64,000 bases of DNA from Pirellulales bacterium (GCA_028279215.1 JANQOF010000054.1:174811-238810), one strand, 5' to 3'. Positions 45,950-55,269 are shown, counted from the stretch's first letter. The notes: generated by a model from the letters alone, not told the origin. Made by a program: numbers and translations.

Positions 45950-47755
45950 ATGTACGATTCAGCACAGCCGAGGTTCGGTGGATTGGGTCGCGTTTGCTGC
46001 GTGCTCGCATGGATGTTGGTCACCAACGGCGCGACGTCGGTCGGCGCCCAGGAATACGATACAGCCATCTCTGCGGGCGCGGAATTCACTACGCCCAACA
46101 TCATCCGCCGCATTAGCCGCCAGAGTGAGCGGCTGGAGATGACTACGAATGCTAGCCGCATTCTGACGCTCGGCATGCAAATCCCCAAGGTGCAGGTCAA
46201 TAACCCCGAGCTAGTGGCGGTTACGCCATTATCGGCCACGGAGATTCAGGTCTCGGCCAAGAAGCCGGGTGTGACGCAGGTCAACATGTGGGACACGGAG
46301 AACAAGGTCCACACGCTCGACGTGATCATCTACGGCGATGTACGCGAATTGGAATTCGCCCTCAAGACACAGTTCCCTAACTCCTCAGTTGGTGTCAAGA
46401 AGTTCAGTCAGAGCTTGATGCTCACAGGCTTTGTCGACAGCCCCGACCACGTTGGTCCCATCATGCGACTGGCTGAGGACTACGCGCCCAAGGTGATCAA
46501 CAATCTCGACGTTGGCGGCGTGCAGCAGGTGCTGCTGAAGGTGAAGGTCATGGAGGTCTCGCGGACCAAGCTGCGTCAGCTTGGCGTCGACTGGGCCATT
46601 TTCGGTAGCGATGGTGACTTCGCCATTAGCCGAGTCAGCGGTTTGATCAGCGCATTCGATTCGTCAGCCCAGTCAATCACGACCGCGGGCGAGACATTTG
46701 CATTTGGTTTGGTGAACAACAGCTCGTCGTTCTTTGGCGTACTCGACGCGTTGCAACAGCAGAACGTCGCCAAGATTCTGGCCGAACCCAACTTAGTATC
46801 CGTGAGTGGGCGGCCTGCCCAGTTCCTCGAAGGTGGCGAGGTGCCCATTCTCGTACCACAGGCGCTGGGTACCACGAGCATTGAGTTCAGGCCGTTCGGT
46901 ACGCAGGTCGACTTCTTGCCGATTGTGTTGGGCAATGGCAATATTCGTCTGGAAGTTCGTCCGCGCGTGAGTGAGCGTGATGAGTCGATCGGTATCGACC
47001 TGCAGGACACTCGTGTTCCCGGCTTCCGGGTACGCCAGGCCGACACTGCGGTTGAGATGAAAGCTGGGCAGACGTTCGCCTTGGCTGGTTTGTTGCAACG
47101 TCGTACCGAGGCCCAGCACCGTGGCTTGCCCTACGTGTCGGATATTCCCATTATCGGCGCCGGTTTCCGATCGGTTCGCGAGGTGGTCAACGAAATTGAA
47201 CTGTTGATTCTGGTGACGCCTGAGTTCGTCGACGCCTTGGACCCACACGAGTATCCGCCATGCGGACCTGGCATGGGGACGATGTCGCCCGACAACTGCT
47301 CGCTATACTTCGGTGGTCACATCGAGGTGCCCAATGCCTACGGCCCATGCGCGCCAGGATGCAACGACGGCGCTGGCTGCGACCCATGCAACGGCGGCGT
47401 GGGTGTGCCGGCGGGGGGCTACCACATGGTTCCCAACATGTCACCCGCTGACGAGTTGATGCAGCCGATGGACGCGCCGCCTTACGAGCAAGGCCAGGAG
47501 GCAGTGCCCAGTGGCGAGCCAATCCACGGCGAGTTGAACATGCCCATCGACGAGGCCCGCGCTGTACCAGCCACCAAGCCGATTCGGCAAGCAGCGCGTG
47601 CGACCGATTGGTCGGGCGGCTACATGGGCCCACGCGACGCGAACTACCGCCGCAATCCAACGCAATCGGCGCCGCCTAGTGTGCCAGCAGCAACGAAGTC
47701 GGATTATTCCGTCGAGGGTGGATTGATAGGTCCCGTGGGTTACGACGTCGAGTAA
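45950..47755 (+). CDS. cpaC: Secretin CpaC/RcpA of the Tad pilus
   Basis: This outer-membrane secretin forms the pilus exit channel. The 601-residue protein has a signal peptide (CCVLAWMLVTNGATSVGAQ). An N-terminal pilus-associated domain (ASRILTLGMQIPKVQVNNPELVAVTPL) is followed by a BON-like segment. The secretin core spans about residues 185-430 (VLLKVKVMEVSRTKLRQLGVDW... FRPFGTQVDFLPIVLGNGNIRLEVRPRVSERD... AGQTFALAGLLQRR). A Cys/Pro/Gly-rich extension of about 165 residues follows, which is longer than in proteobacterial CpaC. Confidence 0.92.
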   Translation: MYDSAQPRFGGLGRVCCVLAWMLVTNGATSVGAQEYDTAISAGAEFTTPNIIRRISRQSERLEMTTNASRILTLGMQIPKVQVNNPELVAVTPLSATEIQVSAKKPGVTQVNMWDTENKVHTLDVIIYGDVRELEFALKTQFPNSSVGVKKFSQSLMLTGFVDSPDHVGPIMRLAEDYAPKVINNLDVGGVQQVLLKVKVMEVSRTKLRQLGVDWAIFGSDGDFAISRVSGLISAFDSSAQSITTAGETFAFGLVNNSSSFFGVLDALQQQNVAKILAEPNLVSVSGRPAQFLEGGEVPILVPQALGTTSIEFRPFGTQVDFLPIVLGNGNIRLEVRPRVSERDESIGIDLQDTRVPGFRVRQADTAVEMKAGQTFALAGLLQRRTEAQHRGLPYVSDIPIIGAGFRSVREVVNEIELLILVTPEFVDALDPHEYPPCGPGMGTMSPDNCSLYFGGHIEVPNAYGPCAPGCNDGAGCDPCNGGVGVPAGGYHMVPNMSPADELMQPMDAPPYEQGQEAVPSGEPIHGELNMPIDEARAVPATKPIRQAARATDWSGGYMGPRDANYRRNPTQSAPPSVPAATKSDYSVEGGLIGPVGYDVE

Positions 47756-47925
47756 GAGACCAGCACACTGCCCGTTGGATATGAGCAGCGGTTTTTGGTG
47801 CCAAAAATCACCTGCCAGCGGCGGCAGTTGGCAGCCGGTGAGCTACGCTTCTGACGACGGAAGATGGGAGTTGCCCGGCGTGCTCGCATCCAGTTTAATG
47901 GCAACCGTGAAGAATACCGCCTCCT

Positions 47926-49167
47926 ATGAGCCAAGTCCTCCGCATTGCAATTGTCGATCCCGACGACGCGACTCGCGGCGCGCTTAAGTCGACGCTGCTA
48001 GGGCTCGACACGATTTGGCTCGAAGCAGAGTGCTCGCGTTATGCGTTCTTTTCCGACGTAATCACGGAAACCAGCGCCGAGATCGGGCTGGTGAATCTCG
48101 ACAGCGATCCCGATGAGGGTGTGAAGCTGATCGAGAGCCTGACCCAAAGTCATCCTGACGTGGCCTTGTTGGTCTCCAGTAGCTCGACGGATGGGAGCCT
48201 GATTCTGCGAACAATGAGGGCGGGCGCGAAGGAGTTCCTCACGCAGCCCATGAGGCCCGAGGAGTTGGCTGCCGCGGTGCACCGAATCGCGCGCAGCAAG
48301 TTCGGCGGTCAGTCGGCCGGTGGGCGCAGCGGCTGCAAGGTGATCACCCTCGCTGGCGCCACGGGTGGCGTTGGTTCCACGAGCCTTGCGGTGAACTTGG
48401 GGTGCGCCCTGGCAAACAACCCACAAAACTCCGTCGTGCTCGTCGACCTCGACCTGGCGGTGGGCGACGCCGACGTGTTCCTCGATACGATTCCCGAGTA
48501 CACACTCTCAGATGTGGCGCAAAATGTTTCGCGACTTGATTTTACGCTACTGAAGCGATCGCTTACGAAGCACAGTTCCGGGTTGTATCTGTTGCCAAGG
48601 CCGGTGGCGCTCGATGACGCGCGGCTGATTTCCACGGACGACTTGCAGCGGATGTTTGGGCTGCTAAAAGCCACGTTCACTCACTTGATTATCGATACAT
48701 CTAAGTCGTTCTCCAAACTTGATATGTTTGCCCTAGAGATGGCGACCGACGTGCTAATGATCACGCAGCTCGATCTGCCGTGCCTACGCAATGTGGTGCG
48801 GTTGATGATGGCGTTTGGCGAAGTCGACGGGTTGAAGGAGAAGCTTCGCGTGGTGGTCAACCGCGTGGGGCATGGCTCCGGACAAATCAGCATCAAGAAG
48901 GCGCAGGAAACACTCGGGCACGAGGTCTACTGGCAAGTGCCCAACGATTATCGCGTGATGGTCGAAGTCCGAAACAACGGCGTGCCGCTCATCGAGCAAG
49001 CACCCAAGGCAGTGATCACGCAGTCGATTGGCCAGTTGGCAGCCGGCCTGTCGGGTGGCGAAGCCTCCGGCAGCGAATCGGATGTCGCCACCAAGAAGGC
49101 TAGCTGGCTCAGCATCTGGCCCGCCGGCAAGTCGACCAAGGGTGGCGAAGCTGCTGCGGCTGAATAG
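47926..49167 (+). CDS. cpaE: CpaE/TadZ-family pilus localisation ATPase-like protein
   Basis: This 413-residue cytoplasmic protein is thought to place the Tad machine at the cell pole. Residues 1-125 form a receiver-like domain (IAIVDPDDATRGALKSTL), atypical at the phospho-acceptor (GLVNLDSDP). Residues 135-385 are a MinD/ParA-like ATPase fold, with VVLVDLDLAVGDADVFLD and LIIDTSKSFSK. The deviant Walker A reads GATGGVGSTS (about 144-153) and lacks both lysines of the canonical KGGVGKT, so nucleotide hydrolysis is doubtful. It is the last gene of the first Tad segment. Confidence 0.87.
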   Translation: MSQVLRIAIVDPDDATRGALKSTLLGLDTIWLEAECSRYAFFSDVITETSAEIGLVNLDSDPDEGVKLIESLTQSHPDVALLVSSSSTDGSLILRTMRAGAKEFLTQPMRPEELAAAVHRIARSKFGGQSAGGRSGCKVITLAGATGGVGSTSLAVNLGCALANNPQNSVVLVDLDLAVGDADVFLDTIPEYTLSDVAQNVSRLDFTLLKRSLTKHSSGLYLLPRPVALDDARLISTDDLQRMFGLLKATFTHLIIDTSKSFSKLDMFALEMATDVLMITQLDLPCLRNVVRLMMAFGEVDGLKEKLRVVVNRVGHGSGQISIKKAQETLGHEVYWQVPNDYRVMVEVRNNGVPLIEQAPKAVITQSIGQLAAGLSGGEASGSESDVATKKASWLSIWPAGKSTKGGEAAAAE

Positions 49168-49410
49168 ACGCGCTGCGCTTGACGTCTCTACTCCTTGCCT
49201 GCCTTTGATCTTGTCACCGCCCAATGAGCGGCATTATCTCTTTGCGTTGCGCGAACGACATCGGGTAAAATTGCTACATTCGCGTCATGGCGAAGTTCGA
49301 TCGAAGGTCGTTCATTGGTACTCCCAAAGGGCTTCACCCTCCCACTGGGCGGGTAAAGTCGATCGCGGGCACACGGTAATGGATAGCACTACGCGTAACA
49401 GCACCACTGG

Positions 49411-49620
49411 CAGATTTATCTGCTCGCATTTCTGCTGCTATACGTCGGATCGTACTTGGGCCTGACCCTCAGTGGCGGCTATACACCGGCAGCCTATGGC
49501 GCCGATGGTCCAAAGTCACACAGTTAGAAGCCGATGCTCTTTGAGACCGATGGACAACCTAATTGCGTTGCGCCGTTTTACATCCTGGACGTGAACTATT
49601 GGCACGAACACCAATACTGA
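49411..49620 (+). pseudogene. Decayed small membrane-protein gene
   Basis: One reading frame gives a hydrophobic helix (YLLAFLLLYVGSYLGLTLSGG) and then YTPAAYGADGPKSHS. After an in-frame TAG (49525-49527) it continues coherently as KPMLFETDGQPNCVAPFYILDVNYWHEHQY up to a TGA at 49618. Upstream, the frame is blocked by TAA at 49396. The composition on both sides of the stop fits one small single-pass protein, so I read it as a remnant. Confidence 0.55.
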
Positions 49621-49912
49621 CTCGCCTGCTCTCATATTGTCCTCAGTCCACGATGGAACAAGTATGACCATTGCCAAGCGCGGCAATTCTAAGTTGGAAG
49701 TTTTTCCTTGAAAACAGGCCACGCACATGCTCAAATTCGTTTACTGCGAGGTGGATCTCCATTTCCACCTGCTCGTTGAAAAGTAGGTTGTGTAGTGCGG
49801 TGGCGAGTTTTCATAGCCGTTGGGGAACGGGTGAGTGTGCGCGCGGGATGTCGGCAAGACTCGTTGGCACTCCTTTTGCGCTCAGCTGGGTCGTACGGTG
49901 GTTCCCCGGGGC

Positions 49913-49951
49913 GAGTTTTTTCCCACCAGCTGGGAATGCTGGAAAAAACTC
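49913..49951. repeat. 11-bp inverted repeat GAGTTTTTTCC
   Basis: GAGTTTTTTCC (49913-49923) and GGAAAAAACTC (49941-49951) are exact reverse complements with a 17-base loop that itself contains CCAGC/GCTGG. It could act as a bidirectional terminator-like structure. Confidence 0.55.
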
Positions 49952-50069
49952 CGTGGACCTGGCTATGCTCCGTGTTCGCAACTCCCTATTGAGTAACGAG
50001 TTAACGAATCGGACGTGCATCAAAAGAGGCGAGTAAATTCCCAACGAATCGTGGTTCGCCCGATCGACG

Positions 50070-50137
50070 TGGGGCAACGACTCAAAGTGTTGTGCGGCAA
50101 CAAGTTGGGGCAACAGGTTTTTTCTCACTGGGGAACA
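50070..50137 (+). repeat. Four TGSGG(C/A)A motifs upstream of rsmH
   Basis: TGGGGCAAC at 50070 and 50106, TGCGGCAAC at 50093 and TGGGGAACA at 50129 are spaced 23, 13 and 23 bases. They end about 58 bases before the rsmH start. They are direct repeats and may be a regulator-binding array. Confidence 0.5.
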
Positions 50138-50194
50138 ACTGTGTAATAACTCCTACTACGGCGACGAATACCCAACTTACAACTCCCAAACACG

Positions 50195-51079
50195 ATGTCG
50201 ACGCAGCACGTTCCCGTCCTATCCGCCGAAGTAATCGAGCTACTTGCGCTCTCACCTGGCGTAACGGTGGTCGATGGCACATTGGGTGGTGGTGGGCACA
50301 CGCGGTTGTTGGCTGCCGAAGTTGGTTCGACGGGGCGAGTGATCGCGCTCGATCGCGATCCAGTGGCCGTCGAGCGAACCGCAGCTACGCTCGTTGACCT
50401 GGCGAACGTTACCTGCGTACATGCTAGCTACGTGGACCTACCTGAAGTACTGGCGGAGTTGGGCGTTGCGGTGGTTGATGGAATGCTACTCGACTTGGGT
50501 TTGTCTAGCGATCAACTGGCCGACGCGACCCGTGGCTTTAGCTTCCACGCCGATGGGCCACTCGACTTGCGATTCGATCCGACCGTTGGTGAACCGGCGG
50601 CAAAGTTGATTGCCCGGTTGAGTGCCGAACACTTGGCCAATTTGATTTATCAGTATGGTGAGGAACGGCACAGCCGGCGTATTGCTCGGCGAATTGTAGA
50701 GCGACGGCGAGAACGGCCGATCGAAACCGCAGAGGACCTGGCCGACATTGTGCGGCGTTCGGTTCCCAAACCGAAGAATCATCGCATCGATGCGGCAACT
50801 CGCACTTTTCAAGCCTTGCGAATTGCTGTAAACGACGAACTTGCCGGTCTGCAGCACGCGCTGGAGCGGATGCCCGCGATGCTAGCACCTAGTGGCCGAC
50901 TGGCGATAATCAGTTTTCACTCGTTGGAAGATCGCATCGTAAAGCAGACTTTTCGCGATTCGTCCGTGCTGAGCATCGTCACCCGCAAGCCGGTGCAAGC
51001 ATCGGTGGGCGAGCAAGCGGATAACCCTCGGTCGCGAAGTGCGAAACTACGCGTCGCTGAGCGACTGGTGCCGCAGTAG
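50195..51079 (+). CDS. rsmH: 16S rRNA (cytosine1402-N4)-methyltransferase
   Basis: This SAM-dependent enzyme (formerly MraW) methylates C1402 in the decoding site of 16S rRNA. The 294-residue protein starts HVPVLSAEVIELLAL. It has the SAM motif VVDGTLGGGGHTRLLAAEVG (about 25-44), LDRDPVAV, GMLLDLGLSSDQLADATRGFSF and the C-terminal SFHSLEDRIVKQTFRD. In most bacteria it follows mraZ directly; here mraZ is 8 kb away and on the opposite strand. Confidence 0.95.
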   Translation: MSTQHVPVLSAEVIELLALSPGVTVVDGTLGGGGHTRLLAAEVGSTGRVIALDRDPVAVERTAATLVDLANVTCVHASYVDLPEVLAELGVAVVDGMLLDLGLSSDQLADATRGFSFHADGPLDLRFDPTVGEPAAKLIARLSAEHLANLIYQYGEERHSRRIARRIVERRRERPIETAEDLADIVRRSVPKPKNHRIDAATRTFQALRIAVNDELAGLQHALERMPAMLAPSGRLAIISFHSLEDRIVKQTFRDSSVLSIVTRKPVQASVGEQADNPRSRSAKLRVAERLVPQ

Positions 51080-51148
51080 CCCTGACCATTGTGCCGAAAC
51101 CGAATAAGCACGACCTCCCTTGCTTCTCATTCCTCCCCGGCTTGCCCG

Positions 51149-51565
51149 ATGAATTCGACCGCCGATTCGCTAGCATCGCCCTCCGACCGCCGCTTTCGCG
51201 TTCACGATAACGCTCGAGCGCTGTGGATGGTGATGGTCGTGTTGCTGCTGTCGGGGTTCGCCGCGCTCAGGGCGCTAATCGGCGCAGCCGACGCTCCGCG
51301 CGTGGATACGGTAACCACCGACAGCGCGAGCGAATCGGTGCCAAGCATCAAGGTGCCCAATGAGGAGGTGTATCGATTGCGACCGCAAACTTCGTCGATG
51401 CTGCCAATCGTCGAACGGATCGATAGCGACGTCCTGTTTCTGAACGAAGCGGACGGTTGGAACCACTTACCGACCGCTACTTGGGAGTTGGTGCCATTGG
51501 ACGGTTCCGACGAGGAACAAGACCAATCCAACGACCTTGCCCAGCAACCGGAGTTGTTTCGCTAG
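51149..51565 (+). CDS. Single-pass membrane protein in the ftsL position
   Basis: The 138-residue protein has one hydrophobic helix (ALWMVMVVLLLSGFAALRALIGA, about 25-47) after a short cytoplasmic part. An acidic, probably extracytoplasmic domain follows (PNEEVYRLRPQTSS... DGWNHLPTATWELVPLDGSDEEQ). It lies 69 bases after rsmH, where ftsL is found in many bacteria. It has no leucine-zipper coiled coil, so I do not call it FtsL. Function is unknown. Confidence 0.65.
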   Translation: MNSTADSLASPSDRRFRVHDNARALWMVMVVLLLSGFAALRALIGAADAPRVDTVTTDSASESVPSIKVPNEEVYRLRPQTSSMLPIVERIDSDVLFLNEADGWNHLPTATWELVPLDGSDEEQDQSNDLAQQPELFR

Positions 51566-51629
51566 CGCCGGCCGTCATCGAGCTGCGTGCTCGCGTCGAA
51601 CGCTTTGAAAACCGCATTCGGCGAAGGCA

Positions 51630-52754
51630 CTACTCGACCGGAGGTAGCAGGCGCGGCCCGAAGTTGGGTTGAGGTGTCGCCATGGTGGACGGACGAGCCG
51701 GAGCGATGGGCTCTGACGGCCACTGCGCCTGAGCAGCGACCGGTTGGGTTGCCGCGGCTGGAATCATGGCTGTGTGTGGCACTCTGGCTGTCGTCGGTAC
51801 CATCGCTGTTTGTGGCACGCTGGGTGTGGTAGGCGCCATGGAAGTTTGCGCGACGTGGGTGGTCGCAGGTTGCGACAAGCGGGCGAGCGCTTCCTGAGCG
51901 GGCGACATGGCTGGGTCGAGTCGCAGCGCCTCGGCGTAGTGCGCCTTAGCGGCTTCGGTTTGCGTGGCTTTATCCAACAAGTGGCCCATGTTGTAGTAAG
52001 CAGACGCCGGCGCGTGAACGGCCAGCAGATGTTGCATCGCGCCGTGCTGGTCGCCCAATTCCATCAGTACGGTTGCCATGTTGTTGCGATACAGTGGTTT
52101 GGAAGGAGCAAGTTGGATAGCGCGATTCAGCACTTCAGCTGCCTGCGCGGTCCTGTTTTGGCGTGCGAGACAGAGCGCCAGGTCGTTGAGCAATGCTGGG
52201 TTGTCGGCTTGAAGGTTGGCGGCTTCGTTGTAGAACCGCTCGGCGTCGTCCATATTTCCTTGGCGGTCTTCGAAGTGACCAATCTCGCGGAGGGTTTTCA
52301 CGTTCTTCGGGCCGGCGGCAAGCGCTTGCTGGTAGAGAGTTCGGGCGGTGGTTACGTCGCCCTGTTTCTCTCGCATTTGTGCGAGCGATACCATCAGTTC
52401 CGGAGTTGGCTTGCCGGTAGGTTGGCTGAGGGAAATCGGATCGGGCTTCTGCGGCTTCGAGTCCGACTTGGGAGCGAACCACTTACGTGTGGTATTGACC
52501 ACGGGGTTGTCGGTCATCGCCGACGTGATTCGCTGCGTCGTCGTAGGCGGAGGGGTTGGCGCGCTGTACATGAGCTTTGGGTTGGGCTTTTTCTTCTTGC
52601 CCCACAAGCGCGGCAGCTTCCAGCCAAAGGACTTCGGCTCGACATTGGATGTCGCAGTCGCAGATGCGTCTGTGTTCGCCAAGTAAGGCATCGCGGCAAA
52701 CGTGACGTTACCGGTAGCCAAGATAAGACTTGCAACTAGTAGAAATTTTCGCAC
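51630..52754 (-). CDS. Secreted TPR protein, possible TadD-like factor
   Basis: The 374-residue protein starts at GTG 52754, with GGGAGG upstream. It has a signal peptide (KFLLVASLILATGNVTFAA), a basic linker (WGKKKKPNPK) and about five tetratricopeptide repeats (residues about 125-300, for example VTTARTLYQQALAAGPKN and NMDDAERFYNEAANLQADN). A Thr/Pro/Val-rich tail has repeated PTTxSVPQTAM-like units. It sits inside the interrupted Tad locus, where TadD, a TPR lipoprotein, is usual. However, it is on the opposite strand and has no lipobox, so the link is only suggestive. Confidence 0.72.
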   Translation of the reverse strand: MRKFLLVASLILATGNVTFAAMPYLANTDASATATSNVEPKSFGWKLPRLWGKKKKPNPKLMYSAPTPPPTTTQRITSAMTDNPVVNTTRKWFAPKSDSKPQKPDPISLSQPTGKPTPELMVSLAQMREKQGDVTTARTLYQQALAAGPKNVKTLREIGHFEDRQGNMDDAERFYNEAANLQADNPALLNDLALCLARQNRTAQAAEVLNRAIQLAPSKPLYRNNMATVLMELGDQHGAMQHLLAVHAPASAYYNMGHLLDKATQTEAAKAHYAEALRLDPAMSPAQEALARLSQPATTHVAQTSMAPTTPSVPQTAMVPTTARVPHTAMIPAAATQPVAAQAQWPSEPIAPARPSTMATPQPNFGPRLLPPVE

Positions 52755-52854
52755 GGCCTTCCCTCCCTGGAAATGGTGCGTTAGCAACCTGGTTGTGTGT
52801 TTGAACCACCGCGAAACGAAAGCGAGCGGAAGTCAGCATTTGACTCTGAATCGA

Positions 52855-53502
52855 TTATTGACCCACCGACGATGTCGTACCCGCCTCGAGATAGAAGTCG
52901 ATGGGCGGGAACCGGTTCTCGACGTAGATGGTGCGTTCGCGGTCTACGACGCTTGCCGGTCGGCTTGGGTTGCGGGCGTTGGTTACCTCGACCAAGGCTT
53001 TGCCGCCGTCGGGATTCAAGCTGTTGGCAAAGTCCTGGGCCATTGCGACTCGGGATTCGGTGGTCGACTCATCCATTGCCCGCGACACGAACACTTGGCG
53101 GCGCTGCGGTGGAGCCTGCGTGAGAATCCACTCGATCTTGAGTTCGCCGGCACGGGTCAGTCTGCCAGTTTGTGGATCAAAATGGTGTGGGCCGAGCAGA
53201 TTCTGTCGTCGCCAGCCGTTGATCACCATGGTGTCAAACGGAGCATGCGCCCAAACGCGATCAGGGCAGACATACGGGTATGGCCACATGGCGTTTGCGT
53301 AACACCCAGTTTGCATGTATTCGAGGAATTGGTGCTTGCCGTGTGGGTGCCGGGAGCAATTGTCGCATGTCTGACAATTGTCGCCACAAGCCGAAGCGCT
53401 ATAGCCGCCGCCCCAAAACGCATTGGAGGGCGACGCAGTCAGCGTGCCGATCAGCACCGTCGCAACACCAATTCCAGCGAGCCCGATCGATTTGCTTTGC
53501 AT
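52855..53502 (-). CDS. Secreted hypothetical protein with Cys-rich N-terminal motif
   Basis: The 215-residue protein has a signal peptide (LAGIGVATVLIGTLTASPSNAF), then a Cys/His motif CGDNCQTCDNCSRHPHGKHQF. A conserved-looking aromatic segment follows (CYANAMWPYPYVCPDRVWAHAPFDTMVINGWRRQNLLGPHHFD), then a mixed alpha/beta end. The ATG at 53502 directly precedes the signal peptide; an earlier ATG at 53574 would add 24 polar residues. It is probably an envelope protein of a planctomycete-specific family; I cannot assign a function. Confidence 0.68.
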   Translation of the reverse strand: MQSKSIGLAGIGVATVLIGTLTASPSNAFWGGGYSASACGDNCQTCDNCSRHPHGKHQFLEYMQTGCYANAMWPYPYVCPDRVWAHAPFDTMVINGWRRQNLLGPHHFDPQTGRLTRAGELKIEWILTQAPPQRRQVFVSRAMDESTTESRVAMAQDFANSLNPDGGKALVEVTNARNPSRPASVVDRERTIYVENRFPPIDFYLEAGTTSSVGQ

Positions 53503-53946
53503 GACATCCTCACTCCCGAGCCAGTTGGTCAGGGAAGCCTTCGTGTTGTGTTCGGTAACCAAGTGGCACGGCAATCAATCGTGCCGACAGCCGACGGGCC
53601 GCCTTGGGGGAGTATCGACGTCGACCACCTGCGGCCTGCGGCACTTTTGGTAAGACAGGTTTGTCTTGCGCAACCCGCTCAACTTACCAGCCGAACAGGC
53701 TTTCGTATGGACCATCTGCTACCAAAGCTGGCATCGGAGGAGCTGCCAGCCCTATTGCCTAGCGCCTGGGCGTTACAACCCATTCAATCGCCCTGTGCGT
53801 CACAGCGGTTGGCCGATCATGAATCTACCAGCAATCGTCCGCACGAGGGCCGCAATTGAGCTACGCTTTGGCAGAAACCCGATGGCGGGCTCTCCGCGAG
53901 CCGCGCCCGGCCGCCCAAATTTGCCAACTCGAACACTGAGAATCCA
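53503..53946. other. Divergent promoter region of cpaF
   Basis: This 444-base gap separates a minus-strand gene from cpaF. The only distinct structure is AAGACAGGTTTGTCTT (53652-53667), a 6-bp inverted repeat with a 4-base centre that could be an operator. No convincing promoter was found. Confidence 0.4.
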
Positions 53947-55269
53947 ATGAGTACGTCTGGTGGTTCGTCCATGCTATCGCAGCAGGACCGCGAAGCTGAG
54001 TTCGAGAACATCAAACGCCGTATCCACACGAAGTTGGTGGACAAGCTTGATCTGTCGCGCGTTGGCGAGTTGGAAGGCGATGTGCTCAGGCGCGAAATCC
54101 GCCTGGTTGTTGAGCACCTATGCGACACCGAAGACACGTTTCTCAATCGAAACGAGCGCGACCGCCTGGTTGAAGAGGTTCTGGACGAAACGTTCGGTCT
54201 CGGTCCAATGGAGTTATTGCTGAAGGATCCGTCCATCAGCGAAATTATGGTTAATGGGCCGAAGAACGTTTACGTCGAGAAGGGAGGTAAGCTAGTCAAG
54301 ACCTCCACGGTGTTTCGCGACAACAAGCACCTAATGCAGATCATCGACCGCATCGTTTCGCGCGTCGGGCGGCGTGTGGACGAAGTTTGTCCAATGGTCG
54401 ACGCCCGGTTGCCGGACGGTTCGCGTGTGAACGCTATCATTCCTCCGCTGGCATTGGATGGAGCGAGCGTCACCATTCGTCGCTTTGGCTCCAATCCGCT
54501 GAAACTCGAAGACTTGCTGAACTACAAGAGCCTCACGCCCGAAATGGTGATGCTGCTGGAAGGGGCGATGAAGGCCAAGCTGAACATCATCATCTCGGGA
54601 GGTACTGGCTCCGGTAAGACGACGCTGCTGAATACCCTGTCGAGCTTTATCTCAAACGACGACCGCATTGTCACCATCGAAGACGCGGCTGAACTGCAGT
54701 TGCAGCAAGACCACGTCGTTCGGCTGGAGACGCGGCCACCGAATATTGAAGGTAAAGGCCGCATTAGCGCGACCGACTTGGTGAAGAACTCGCTACGTAT
54801 GCGGCCCGACCGAATCATCATCGGTGAATGTCGTGGTGGCGAGACGCTCGACATGCTTCAGGCGATGAATACCGGTCACGAAGGATCGCTCACTACCTGC
54901 CACGCCAATACGCCGCGCGACGCCATCGCCCGTCTCGAAACGATGATCATGATGGCAGGCTTTGAGATGCCGATTAAGGCGATGCGATCGCAGATCGCCA
55001 GTGCCGTCGATCTGATTGTGCAATCCAACCGTCTGCAAGGCGGCCCGCGTAAGGTGACTCACATCACCGAAATCTTGGGCATGGAACAAGACACAATCGT
55101 TATGCAGGACATCTTCAAGTTTGTACAGGACGGCGTCGACGAGAACGGTCGCTGTGTTGGTCACTTCGTGTCGACAGGCATTCGACCAAGCTTCATGGAC
55201 CGTATGGAGTCGGCCGGTGTCCGACTGCCAGCGAGCACCTTCCGCGAGCGTGTCATGCTGGCCGACTAA
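53947..55269 (+). CDS. cpaF: Tad pilus assembly ATPase CpaF/TadA
   Basis: This secretion ATPase powers Flp pilus assembly. The 440-residue protein has a helical N-terminal domain (residues about 10-100) containing LLKDPSISEIMVNGPKNVYVEKGGKL. The RecA-like core has Walker A SGGTGSGKTTLLN (about 218-230), an Asp box TIEDAAELQL, Walker B MRPDRIIIGECRGGE, and a His box TGHEGSLTTCHANTPRDAIARLETM. All catalytic motifs are intact. tadB and tadC follow with gaps of 63 and 82 bases. Confidence 0.95.
   Translation: MSTSGGSSMLSQQDREAEFENIKRRIHTKLVDKLDLSRVGELEGDVLRREIRLVVEHLCDTEDTFLNRNERDRLVEEVLDETFGLGPMELLLKDPSISEIMVNGPKNVYVEKGGKLVKTSTVFRDNKHLMQIIDRIVSRVGRRVDEVCPMVDARLPDGSRVNAIIPPLALDGASVTIRRFGSNPLKLEDLLNYKSLTPEMVMLLEGAMKAKLNIIISGGTGSGKTTLLNTLSSFISNDDRIVTIEDAAELQLQQDHVVRLETRPPNIEGKGRISATDLVKNSLRMRPDRIIIGECRGGETLDMLQAMNTGHEGSLTTCHANTPRDAIARLETMIMMAGFEMPIKAMRSQIASAVDLIVQSNRLQGGPRKVTHITEILGMEQDTIVMQDIFKFVQDGVDENGRCVGHFVSTGIRPSFMDRMESAGVRLPASTFRERVMLAD

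Larger units (their letters stand above)
49168..50194. other. Long non-coding stretch with gene remnants
   Basis: No intact gene is visible between cpaE and rsmH. It contains the decayed small membrane-protein gene at 49411-49620, an 11-bp inverted repeat (49913-49951), and repeated TGGGGCAAC motifs (50070-50137). Minus-strand readings around 49640-49800 give a coherent-looking phrase (EMEIHLAVNEFEHVRGLFSR) but with stops on both sides; I cannot name it. Confidence 0.5.

Noticed and set aside
51149..51565. FtsL call for the small membrane protein after rsmH
   Set aside because: The position fits, but there is no coiled-coil extracytoplasmic domain.
52702..53859. 385-codon plus-strand frame across the genes at 52-53.5 kb
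   Set aside because: It runs antisense through a signal-peptide-bearing minus-strand gene and has no recognisable domain or good ribosome-binding site.
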